From NCBI RefSeq assembly GCF_001642475.1, contig NW_019174025.1:1-64000 (forward strand): a stretch of 64,000 bases of DNA, given 5' to 3'. Of this stretch, positions 22,527 through 32,574 are shown one piece after another. A program made the position numbers and the translations under genes. The first letter of the stretch is position 1; each line of letters begins with the position of its first letter. The notes below the pieces were generated by a model, which did no database searches, had not been told where the DNA came from, and worked only from the letters and a program-made list of their open reading frames with translations. The stretch is from Fonsecaea monophora (taxonomy: Eukaryota > Ascomycota > Eurotiomycetes > Chaetothyriales > Herpotrichiellaceae).

Positions 22527-23975
22527 TCAGTGGTCTCTGTCCCTCCAGGGGCCCGAGCGATACGACTGTCCTCGCCGTGCTCTGTCCCGGTCAACATCTC
22601 TGTCTCTGTCACGATAATGACCTCTTTCCCCACGATCTCTGTGGTCGCGTCTATCCTGATCTTTAGGTCGGTACTCGTTTCGTCTGGATTCCTTCCCGTC
22701 ATGTCGCGGGCTTCTACTTCTGCTCCGAGATCTTCGAGGCTCCTCCTCTCGCCGAGACTCTTTGTTTCGGCGGATGTCCTCTTTGTCAAATACCATTCGG
22801 TAGTTGCCGCCACTTTGTCCACGTCCGTCGTCCTCACGGTAATGTCGACGCTTCTCGAGATTCGCAATCCCACCGAACCCCCCGGATTGTCTCGCCCTCT
22901 TCGAGTTCGTTGCGTCTCTCCAGGTATCAGACAACTTAGAGACACTCTGCGAGAAGTCCACGTGGATGCGGTGGTCGTCGATGAGCACACCTTGCATCTT
23001 GAAGTAGGCTTGCTCACAGTCCTTTTGGTTCTCAAACTCAATAAAGGCATACTGTAGGCTGTCACCAGTGCGTTTATCCCTGATGACCTCGCAAGAGAGG
23101 ATTTTGCCAAACCGACTGAAGATCAACTCGAGATCTTCGTCGTTTGTGACGGGATTCAATTTGCAAACGAAAAGAACATTCTCCGGAGGCTTGACCTCGG
23201 CAAAAGGGAGGTCACCAACCATTTCGAGAGTCAGCGCCTGTGCTCTTGCCTCTCGTTCTCTTCGTAGTTTCTCTAGGGCCACTTCGTCCACTTCTTCGTC
23301 CAATTCTTCATCATCCGCGATCATAACAGTGGCCAATTGTGCCTTGGTCGGCGCAGGGCTTGAGTCGGGCACAACCAGCCCTGGTGGGTCGTCGTATGGG
23401 TCTTCTAATATTATGGTGTGCCGGATGCGGATGTCCTTGAGAGGTCTACCGCTGGAATCAGTGAAGGCATTGTTGATTTTGTCCAGAGTGTCGAAGCCTT
23501 CGACTACCATGCCAAAAGGGGCGGCCTTCCCGTCCAAGTAATCAATGTCATCTCCGAGGGTTATGATGAACTGGCTGCCAGCGAGTCGCTCATCGGGATC
23601 GTGTGGCGAGGGCACTGTTGCCATACTCACTGTCCCACGCTGGTAATGTTTCAGCTTGGGGTCGATTTTGACCGTAAAGCTCTTCTTTGATGGGCCCGAT
23701 AGCAAGCCCCAGATAGAACTACCGCCATCACTTTCGGGCGAATCTGGACCGAGTGGATCTCCAGTCTGACAACTAAAGCCTTTCTGGACGCTGTGAAACG
23801 GGGAGAAGTTGTAATACTTGATTTTGCAAAGTTTTAAAAAGCTGAATCACCGGTTAGTGCACTGACAACAACGACATCGCAGAGACGGGCCTTACTTCTC
23901 ACAGCATCTGGGTGCATTGTCAACCAAGAGGTCGATGACAATCTCGCCGAGAGAGGTCTCCAGTATCACACTCAT
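22527..23975 (-). CDS. cyp6: peptidyl-prolyl isomerase-like 4 (cyclophilin-RRM protein)
   Basis: Exons 23975-23896 and 23841-22527 (54-nt intron with a CTAAC branch point) give 464 residues. The N-terminal cyclophilin domain begins MSVILETSLGEIVIDL and includes YYNFSPFHSVQKGFSCQTGDP and FIITLGDDIDYLDGK. It is followed by an acidic linker, an RRM (about 240-320, with NVLFVCKLNP as RNP2 and DSLQYAFIEFE as RNP1), and an Arg/Asp/Ser-rich tail resembling an RS domain. This is the PPIL4/Cyp6/Rct1 architecture, a nuclear protein linked to pre-mRNA splicing and RNA polymerase II. Cyclophilins of this group often have low isomerase activity. The coding exon 2 alone lacks an ATG, so the first exon is required for a normal start. 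Confidence 0.92.
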
Positions 23976-26775
23976 GGCGAAGGCTCCAGCGATGATTCGA
24001 GATGCACCTTGAGGCACTCACTTCTGCGGGGCACGCGTGTGGTCACTGATGCGGTAATAGCGATTGTCACGAGGCAATGGTTGCGATCATATGATGTGCG
24101 ATGAAGCCGTAGGCTGATTGGCAAGGGGATGGTGGGTGCTGAGGACGTGCTTTGAAGCCATGAGTTGCTTTGAATTGACCATCCGTCGAGTCCCATCCAA
24201 GAAAAAATAAATTGAAATGACAATGTCATCTATTGTCATTTGAAATCCGCAGCCAAGGCGGCTCCTTGCGCTCTGCGGCCCAATTTGGGCTTTTCGAACC
24301 CTTTACACGCCATCCTCACCATCGCCTCCCTTCATGAATATCTCGTCCAGCTCACAGCTTCTTCTTCCTGTTCATCCTGACGTACCTCCCCGATTCCCTG
24401 CTCATTACACAAGTCCTGCCGCTAGCTGAGAACGACCTTCTTCTTAGACCAAAGATGGGCTGAACTGAGGCTTAGTACCTACGCTTCCGCTCCTCTGCGC
24501 AAATACTCCCACCACGACCCTGGGTTGGCCTACTGGACCTCCTGATCCTGGTGTACATTGTCCCCCTTGAGGATCCAACAGGCCATCTGTCCAACTGGGT
24601 CCTCTCACATGTCAGCACCACCGTGGAGGCCGAGTTTGCTTGACCACTCGCTCTCCCTTACTCGTTCTGATAGCAACTTTAATGCAGGATTTTTTTTAAT
24701 TGACGAAAAAGTACTCTGTACACGACTTTTGGTCATGCAACTATCCACCCCTTCTCTTCTCCTATGCACAGTCATACAAAAATCCCCCGATTCTGTCACG
24801 AACCGCCTTCCTTCTCGGCTTCCACCCGCTTCGATGACAGGTCCAGCGGCCCTGCCCTGGGCGGGCTATCAACCCTCGTCTGGGCTGCAACCAGCATTGC
24901 TCTGCACTACATGAGTCTGCATAGAGGGAGACTGCGATCTCACCTGGCTGATCTTCAAATGTCAGCTGATGGAGATTTATTTTCCGCATCTACCCAGAAC
25001 CTGACAACCCCAGATGGCACTGTGCTCATCTTTATCCACTGGCTGAGATGCCATGCTCTTTGCACCATCAAATAGTGATGTCCTATAGCAATAGTACTTG
25101 GTGCTGCGCCCTGCACTATCTGGTCACCTTGAGGATGATAGCACTTTTAGGGTCGTCTTCGGCACCACCTCCTGTTGTGCGCACACCTTGTGGAGGGGTC
25201 TTCCTGGGAAGCCTCTCACAAAAGTGTGGTGGCGGTTCTGGCCTCGTTGAGGCTCCATCCTGGTATCGATGCGCCTTTGTGTCACCGAGAGGCACCTGAA
25301 ACTCAGTCTCTGATTTGTCAGATTGCTCTGCACGCTGGGCTTCTGAAGAATGAGGTCAACCTTTTGACATCTTGTGCAACCAAGATGTTCTGTGATGTTC
25401 CGCAGGCTTTGTGCAGCTCTTGTCCAGGGGCTAACATTGGCCACAGAGTTCACTCCGATTCAGGAGGCCTCCTCCTAGTGACATGCACCACTGCTACCCT
25501 TTGTCATGTGCATCAACGTTTTTTGCAGGCTTAGCGCCTGGGCCTATCCCGTAACTGGCTGGCCTTTTTCAAGTCAGGAGAGCCTCTATCGACTCAGTGA
25601 GGCCATACGGAAAGTTATCTATTCTCTGCGGGCTGTCTGCGGTCAAAGGCTCAATCGACTACTAGAGGGCAAGGCTGTGCAGTTGGTGGCCAATCTTCAT
25701 CGATATCAGAATTTGGAAATTTTCCGCAAAATACTTGGCCCTCCGTCCCCCTAACCATGGCCCAATTTTCAAAGGGGATTACCAGCTGTGAGTTTGCTCA
25801 GGTGCAGATGATGCATATGCCACGTTTCTACAGGGGCTCGTGGCCAATCAAAGCAGAGGCATCTTGAGAGCAAACAGTATCCAGCCTCTGTCTCTTGTTG
25901 AGGTTAGTACCGACAACACAGGATGATTTCCATCCCACCCTCTGCAAAGCATGTCCGCACGAAGATGCGTAACCCACAACCCACCAGGTGTGGCTCAAAG
26001 AGGCTGCAGGGTTGTCTTGTTTCCCCACATGGAACCTGTCGACGCTAGATCCAGAACCAATGCTACCTGCACTCATTGCTCAAGTACAGTTTGCAGGTTG
26101 GTCTCTGGAGCATCATGATGGTTTGATTGGCCTTGTGCGTCGGATTTGTTTCACAGCTGATATGGCAGGCGCTCCATCAGTTGGTCGATGACTGGTCAGC
26201 CCATGTTATGCCCACTGAATCATGTTGTCGCAGTGGACCAAGCATCATGGTCACACCGTCGGACGCCTGCAGCATGGCCGTTACAAGGGAATCTTAGATC
26301 AGGTTTCAAAGGCCAACTCCGAAGGCGTGACTTGATCCAGGCGTAAGTTGGGAGAGTAGCAAATCTTTTTCAGATTGACGTCGATCATGATATGACATAC
26401 CTCCTCGATCTGGCTCCAGCAACAAGTTGAAGCTTGTCCATCTCTTTTCCTATTGGAGTATGCCCTTGAAAATGTCACTATCAACCTGATCCTGGCTCTC
26501 TTCTGTTCTTCTCAACATCTCATTGCTCAGAATCAGCTCTGGGCTCCTCCAAGGTCCGAGACTGTCGTTAGAGAGCTTGCTTCAGGACTGGCCGTGGTCG
26601 AAGCCGAAGGACCCAAGGCTCTTGCTCGCTTCTGGCCACTCTTGTTTTCAACACGCATCATGGTAAGGAAAACCCCGGAAGTTGCATTTCTTCCCATTGA
26701 CAAAAGCCCCAGATCTCAACACGATCACTTTACCCAGACTTCGAGTTCTTCAGACGCAATGAGAGAGGCCCACAT
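23976..26775. other. 2.8-kb region without a recognisable gene
   Basis: Both strands hold several interrupted frames of 60-120 codons but none has a start, splice signals and protein-like content together. On the plus strand, frames at about 25175-25534, 25506-25754 and 26453-26785 read somewhat protein-like, with amphipathic stretches such as LYRLSEAIRKVIYSLR, but overlap in different frames. This could be a decayed gene or element, a long spliced leader of the Zn2Cys6 gene at 26776, or noncoding DNA. I see no terminal repeats or reverse-transcriptase motifs. Confidence 0.4.
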
Positions 26776-28251
26776 ATGGCCCTGAGCCAGAGTTCTCACA
26801 TCAATGATCAATATGAGACGGGAGGTCACCTCAGTAGCCGCACTACACCCACATCTGAACCGGATAGCAGAGCATCGAGCGGCTCCAGAAAACGTGTCCC
26901 AGTTGCTGTACGTATTGAAACGCTCGTGGGGCCATATCCAGCGTATCGCTTGCTCACACATTGCAGTGTGAGAGATGCCGGAAACGCAAAATCAAATGCA
27001 GCGGCAACGAAGGTGATAGACAAGCATGTGCAAACTGCAAGAACTCGGGGCTGGAGGACTCGTGTCGCTTTCTACGGGTGAGCTTTTGTTCTGCAATCCA
27101 ACTATGCACACTAACCTAACAAAATGCAGGTCTCCTCGGTAGATCCTAGTCAATATGGCTTTCGGGGATGGCACGGGCCTCCACGATATTCACCGTATTC
27201 CCTTCCTACGCACCATCGTCTGAATTACGTCTCGATGCCCTCGAGGTGTAGCCCACAAAGCAGTCTGCAATATCACGCTGTCTCCAATGGCATTGACTAT
27301 GGTGGATACACTAGTCAAAGTTCAAATGTTGATTGGGGAAGAGCACAATACGTCGGACCCTACTCGCCATACCCAGATGACGAAGAAACCAGTCCTTACA
27401 CGACCCAACCACCTCCATACATTCTTCCAAACACGGATCCAATGTCAACAAACAACGCTTACTATGTCCATGGCCATGGGGTTCGACCACATCCTGGCTC
27501 GCTTTGGCCAGAGACCCAGCAATATGTCCATCAACCCAATTCTCAGGCAAGTGGCACATCCTATACGATGCCCAACGAAGCGCCTCAATCGTTCCAGACA
27601 ATGGGGGCTGGCGGAAATCTGCCATCAGACCGTATCCTGCCCCAGCCAATCAATGCACGCAGTTACATTCCTACACCTGCCAGTTCAGTCGATCTGCCGG
27701 TTTCTGCTGCAAGTCAACGCAGCCAAACCTTCTGGAACGGTGATGGTGTTACATCTGTTCAGCACGTCTCATCCCCAGTAGAACCAAGTGGAGCTCAAGA
27801 ACAACACAATTCCAGGGAGAACCTCCCCTATCGAGTTCAGGACATGACATACGGCCAGATGAGTTTGAGCGACGTGCTCTCTGCGACGTCAGTGGCCTCT
27901 GGCGAGCAACTCGCCGTCAATGAAGCCCAGCCCGCAGTAGTAACGTCGGCCCCAACGGACGACACACTCTCACAACATTCGCCTTTGGGTGCGGTATCTC
28001 ACCAGACCTTGAAGTCCACGGTGGAGGATCATGCTGTGGCATACGGATACAAAGGCTCAGTTGATGGGCACAACTCACAACCCATGAGAGCTGCCAATCA
28101 GTCCTTCAGCGGTTCATTCTACGGACGAGCCCTGGTCTCACAGCAAGAACCTGGCGGACATGACTGCAGACCAGACTGTTCTGGTTGTCAGACGGCTGAG
28201 TCGACTCGCACCACAGCCATTTCGCTCAGCAATACGTCTTCAAAATACTGA
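26776..28251 (+). CDS. Zn(II)2Cys6 transcription factor
   Basis: Exons 26776-26907, 26967-27077 and 27130-28251 give 454 residues. Exon 2 supplies the whole binuclear zinc cluster: C45-x2-C48-x6-C55-x9-C65-x2-C68-x8-C77, read as CERCRKRKIKC then CANCKNSGLEDSC. Both introns (59 and 52 nt) have proper GT-AG ends and the second has a CTAAC branch point. The remainder is a Tyr/Pro/Gln/Ser-rich low-complexity region that looks like an activation segment. No fungal-specific transcription-factor middle domain is visible, so it belongs to the small C6 proteins with a cluster plus a disordered tail. Without splicing, only fragments lacking the cluster would be predicted. Its target genes are unknown. 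Confidence 0.88.
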
Positions 28252-29562
28252 CAACGGCCTCTTGGTGCTTGTGATACCGTCCTCTCTACGCGTGTCCCCA
28301 CAAGCGGCAATCCTCGTCTAATACCTGTGTTGTACTATTTCAAAACAACGTTGCTCGGCTTTCGTGTCTGCGTTCCATTCTGTTTTCATGTATACTGCGA
28401 TGTTGTACGAACCACATAAACCTAATAAGCGACAGGAGGGTTTACCCATGCCACAGAAAAGAGCGCGGGACTGCACCACGGCAAGGGCATTTGGTACTGC
28501 CTTTCGGGCTATCATGGCGGCGGCGGCGGCAAGTAATATCACCTCCTTGTTTTCTTTTGGTTCTTGATCTTACCGCGTGATTTTGGAAAAGGAGGAAACG
28601 GAGGAGGAGAAGGCACCGAGACAAAAAGTTTGTATGGGAAGGGTCATCGATTTAAATTGACTTACAATGTTCGAGCTGGTGGCCTCGTCCCGGCAACAAT
28701 GAAGGATATGGATGGGGTTGGGAGAGGGAAGGAAAAGTATGCGGTCTCGCAAAGGAAGGTTTCATGTATGAGTGCTCTTCCCAGACGTGTACGTTATGCC
28801 CACTACCCACGGGCGGCGGGGTTTGAGATAATATTCGTTCCTGCTGCGCGCGCGAGCAGCGCACACAGAGAAAGGCCACAGTCCGTCGAAGTCCAGTCGT
28901 TTAGGGGATTGGGAAGCAGAGCAGAAGAGAACTATTAGGGCAGCACGAACCATGTACCATTACCACTCACGCAATGCTGCCCTTACCTCGCTGTCTCCCT
29001 GGTTTACTTAGTGTTCTGGTACACCTCACACGGGCTCAATGAGAGCAAGATGGTCATGTTGTGTATTACAACGTACGAACAGAAGTCACACAGGCAGCGG
29101 GTTAGAAGTGGCATAGCGTGACGACGACTCGTGTGTGTGTCTCTCTCTCTCTTTTTGCATTTCACAGTGTTTTGATATTCATTTCAATTGCAGTGTCGAT
29201 CTCTCTCGTTGCGCCATATTGCCCCCGTTCCGCAAACTCGTTCGATGCAGAAAAAGGTTTCCACCCCTCGACCTTTCAAGATGGCACGTGATTGATGTGG
29301 GCGGCTCTGTCCTTTTTCTCTGGAAATGGGCGTTAACATTCTCCATATTTTTCTTTTGCACAGCGGCCTGTCCCGTCAAATCTGCTTTCAAAGGGCAAAA
29401 AAATGGTACGCCAGGCTTGGATTTCTCATTTGCCCTTCTTCTGGTACATGAAACAAGCACAGGCGCGACCATTGCCTTTTCTCGATCCGGCTCAACAGTC
29501 CACATTCACCCACCACAACCACCACAGGCACCACAACCTCTCCTCCTGAGACGACCTCACAT
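28252..29562. other. convergent intergenic region, no gene recognised
   Basis: This lies between the 3' ends of the Zn2Cys6 gene (+) and the eS24 gene (-). It contains a short GGC trinucleotide run (about 28516-28532) and a GT run running into a CT run (29131-29152). Open frames here are not protein-like. Confidence 0.45.
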
Positions 29563-30093
29563 TTATTTGCTCTTGTCCTTCTTCGCACCCTTTGTCTTGG
29601 CCGTGCCTCGGAACTCCTTCGACCGGTTCTTGCGCTGCTTGCGTTGCTGTCTGCTGGCCTTTTCGATCTTGGTAGCGTGACCCACTCTGACCAATCTGTA
29701 GTGCGGCTCGAATTTCTTCATGGCCTCGACCGAGTCGTAGATGAGGGCGAAGCCGGTGGACTTGCCGCCACCGTACTGCGTCCGCATGCCGAACACGTTG
29801 ATCTGGTCCTTGTTGGATTTGTACACTTCGGCCAGTTTGGCGCGGAGGTCGTCTTTGGAGACGTTGGGCCGGTTGGGGTGGAGGACGTCACTGCGGTAGA
29901 GGGAAAAAAGGCAAACACATGTCAGTTTTCAGATTCTCTCTCTATTTTTTTTTTTGGTAGAGATTTCCATTGCGCAATCGGGTTGGGAGAACGGGGAGGA
30001 GAGGTTGCGCTCTTACAGGACCATCTGCTTCCGCGACAGAAGTCGGTTGGTGATGAACTTGCGAGTTCGGATGGTAACCGGTGAGTCGGCCAT
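29563..30093 (-). CDS. RPS24: small-subunit ribosomal protein eS24
   Basis: This is a core protein of the 40S ribosomal subunit. Exons 30093-30017 and 29890-29563 give 134 residues, the normal length. The sequence starts MADSPVTIRTRKFITNRLL, continues RKQMVLDVLHPNRPNVSK across the intron, then GMRTQYGGGKSTGFALIYD, and ends in a highly basic tail (RQQRKQRKNRSK). The 126-nt intron is the longer type often seen in ribosomal protein genes and splits the Leu codon of MVLDVLHP. It shares a 396-bp divergent promoter with the eEF2 methyltransferase gene. Confidence 0.96.
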
Positions 30094-30489
30094 GATTGCG
30101 ATTCTTTGCGGTGGTCTGTTCGACGGGAGATCGCAATCGAGACAGTGATGGGATGGAACTGTCGAGCTGGTCGAAAAGAATTTGGTTGACACTCGAATTG
30201 ACTGCAGTTGTGGAAGGGCTGCGGTGTTGAGCAAAGATTCGCTCCCTCCCGCAAAAATTGTGGGCTTGGCATTTCGAAATCTTGGCGCTTTGTGCGCTAC
30301 TACGTATAAGGCTAGTGGCTTTTCCACCACATATCTCCAACTCCGACTCCTTTGTAATTTCTGTCGTTGTATTGATGCGTGAAGACACAACGCATGTTGG
30401 GTCATGCTCCTATCCATGTCTGATACTCGGACATCTCTGCTCTTGATATTGCACACAACGTACCTCTCACAACCTTGGTGACTTTCAAG
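30094..30489. promoter_or_regulatory. divergent promoter, RPS24 and EFM3
   Basis: Only 396 bp separate the two start codons, so the genes share regulatory DNA. A TATAAGG sequence is present near 30305. I cannot assign transcription starts or factor sites with certainty. Confidence 0.5.
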
Positions 30490-31640
30490 ATGGACATCGC
30501 TCGGGCCGGAGTAGAGCCAATCGTGATCAAATTCTATCGGCAGTACATGCAGCAGATCAATGATGTGACTTATCCTCCTGGCGCGCTCCTGGTCAACCCG
30601 GATGTGCAGGACTGCTTGTATCGGTATTTTTTCGATGCTAGCCGGAACAAATACTTGCCTCCCCCGTGGTATCAGGTCCGGATACTGCGGCGTCTGATTG
30701 AAGAGATTGAAAACTCTTGCAAGGATCCTGAACAAGATGTAGGCTGAAACCTCGGAGGCGCAGCCATTGATAACGACCATCCCCTTCCTACATCCTTGTC
30801 ATTCTACCTTCCCAAAGCTTGAACCACTCACGTCTAATTACGCTGCAGCAAGTCTCGGATCATCTGATGGAGCACATGGGCTACCTGTCCAGTCTTCCTC
30901 ACGGGGACCAGACAGACGAGGCACAGCAATCGCGTGTCCACTCATACTATCCTCCTCTTTCCCTTGACGCGCGAGGAGTACGACCAATCCTCATCAATGA
31001 AGCGAGCAATCTCCTTTCGAGAGGCAGCAATGTTGGGCTTCGTACATGGGAGGCTGCACTGCACCTAGCGTGGTATCTCTTTACTCAACGGCCAGACATC
31101 GTAAACAACAAGCACGTCCTCGAACTAGGGGCTGGAACTGGGTTTCTTTCTTTGCTATGCGCAATCCACCTCAAGGCGTCGTCTGTGCTGGCCACCGATG
31201 GCTCGGGGCTTGTCTGTGAGAGTTTAGAGAACAATGTCCTGCTGAACAAGCAGAACGGAACGCTTGATGGGTGCATATCCCCAGAAGTTCTCCAACTGGA
31301 CTGGACGGATCAGCCAGCAATTGCTGAGTTACTGAGTAAAGCCGAGAAGTCAGCCATGCGCTATGATCTCATCATTGGCGCCGACGTTACCTACCACCCC
31401 GACATCCTACGCCCACTGGCCGAGCTGCTGAGCATCCTCAAAGCCCGCTTCCCGGACGTCGTCATACTCATTTCTGCCGCCATTCGAAGCGAGACGTTCT
31501 CACAGTTCGCGGCCATCTGTCGAGACGATCTCAAGTTTACAGTGCGCGAAGTACCATGTAAGATTCCGGATGGGTTGCGGTACTGTGGGTTTTTCCACTC
31601 GGTCGCCACCGAGATCAAAATCGTCTCACTCGAGCGATGA
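30490..31640 (+). CDS. EFM3: eEF2 lysine methyltransferase (FAM86/Efm3 family)
   Basis: Exons 30490-30738 and 30849-31640 (110-nt intron, CTAAT branch point, CTGCAG acceptor) give 346 residues. It is a seven-beta-strand methyltransferase: GLRTWEAALHLAWYL precedes motif I HVLELGAGTGFLSLL (about 172-186), and the post-I acidic residue lies in VLATDGS. DLIIGADVTYHPD gives motif post-II with the D-x-x-Y/H signature of protein-lysine methyltransferases. The N-terminal FYRQYMQQI helix is typical of the FAM86/EEF2KMT branch, which methylates a lysine of elongation factor 2. Other lysine methyltransferase families of this fold are possible but fit the N-terminus less well. ATG 30490 is the first in-frame ATG. 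Confidence 0.85.
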
Positions 31641-32574
31641 CAGCGAGATGGTTTACAACAAGGAATTACGCCACTGCCATCGTCACTTTTGCCGTCAGTC
31701 GACCTTCTCACCCTGATGTGTGATGTGGGATCGCGTTTAATACATTCGGTGCTATCTCTATCATTTAATGCCCAATTCACTCCACATTGCTCTCATCATC
31801 GACACCCCTGCCTTTCACGTATGTCACATCACGACCTGATTGATGCCGACTTTAAAAATCGCACGATATCACCGGCCACACTACAAAGCTAGCGAGTCTT
31901 CAGAGACGGCCTCCCTGAACCACAAGTGCTTTGACAACCCCCCCCCTCCCCTCAACCGGCGATCATCAAACTGCCGTATTAGGACTAGGCCAGCCTCGAC
32001 CTTCCTCTTTAGGTGCTCTTCACTATGCTCGTGAGATGATTGATACATGCGTCCATCCTGGCCAGTTCCTGGCCAGCCAAATAGGTAGGTACTTAAAGAC
32101 CCACTCGAGTATCAATGTCCAAGTCTCAAGTACCTTGGCTGGGGTACATTCGGTATAGATATAGGTATACAGGTCGTCGGTCATAGTCAGGTACATAGCT
32201 AACATGACAGGTGTACCCGGTAATCATGACAACATCGGTGATTAGTCTGGATGGATGTGATATAGTCGACCCCGCCCCTCTCTCTTCCGGGGACATTTTT
32301 TTGGAATATTAGTTTTGAGAGGACACCCCCTTCTCTCCCTCCCTCTCCCGCTCTCTCTCTCTCACCTCACAAAAACACGCTCGAATACACACACCTGTTT
32401 TGCCTTCTTGTACATCCGTGGCGTAAATCGTCTTGAATATCTCCCCCTCCTCTCCCCCTTGCCTCTCATCCTTCCCTCCCTCATCTCCTTCCTATCCTGT
32501 CTTTCCCTTCTCTTCTCGGTATGCCACCCTATCCCCCCTCCTCCCTCCCCGGGCAAACCTACCTACCTACCCAC
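31641..32574. other. convergent intergenic region
   Basis: No gene recognised. It contains a C-rich run (about 31938-31950), AGGTA repeats around 32080-32180, a C/T-rich tract (about 32326-32370) and a CCTACCTACCTACC repeat just outside the Hsp70-like stop codon (about 32558-32580). Confidence 0.45.

Noticed and set aside
22373..23110. Minus-strand frame of 245 codons overlapping the PPIL4-type gene
   Set aside because: It is a frame-shifted reading of the Arg/Asp/Ser-rich coding end of that gene and yields no coherent protein.
24285..24305. TTCGAACCC string that resembles a tRNA T-arm on the minus strand
   Set aside because: The flanking bases do not form the 5-bp T stem, and no acceptor or anticodon arm can be placed around it.
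23976..26775. Possible transposon relic
   Set aside because: I found no terminal inverted or long repeats, no target-site duplication and no polymerase or transposase motif, so I left it as unexplained sequence.
30013..30780. Minus-strand frame of 255 codons across the RPS24-EFM3 promoter
   Set aside because: It contains the true first RPS24 exon in frame, but upstream of ATG 30093 it runs antisense through EFM3 exon 1 and is not a plausible N-terminal extension.
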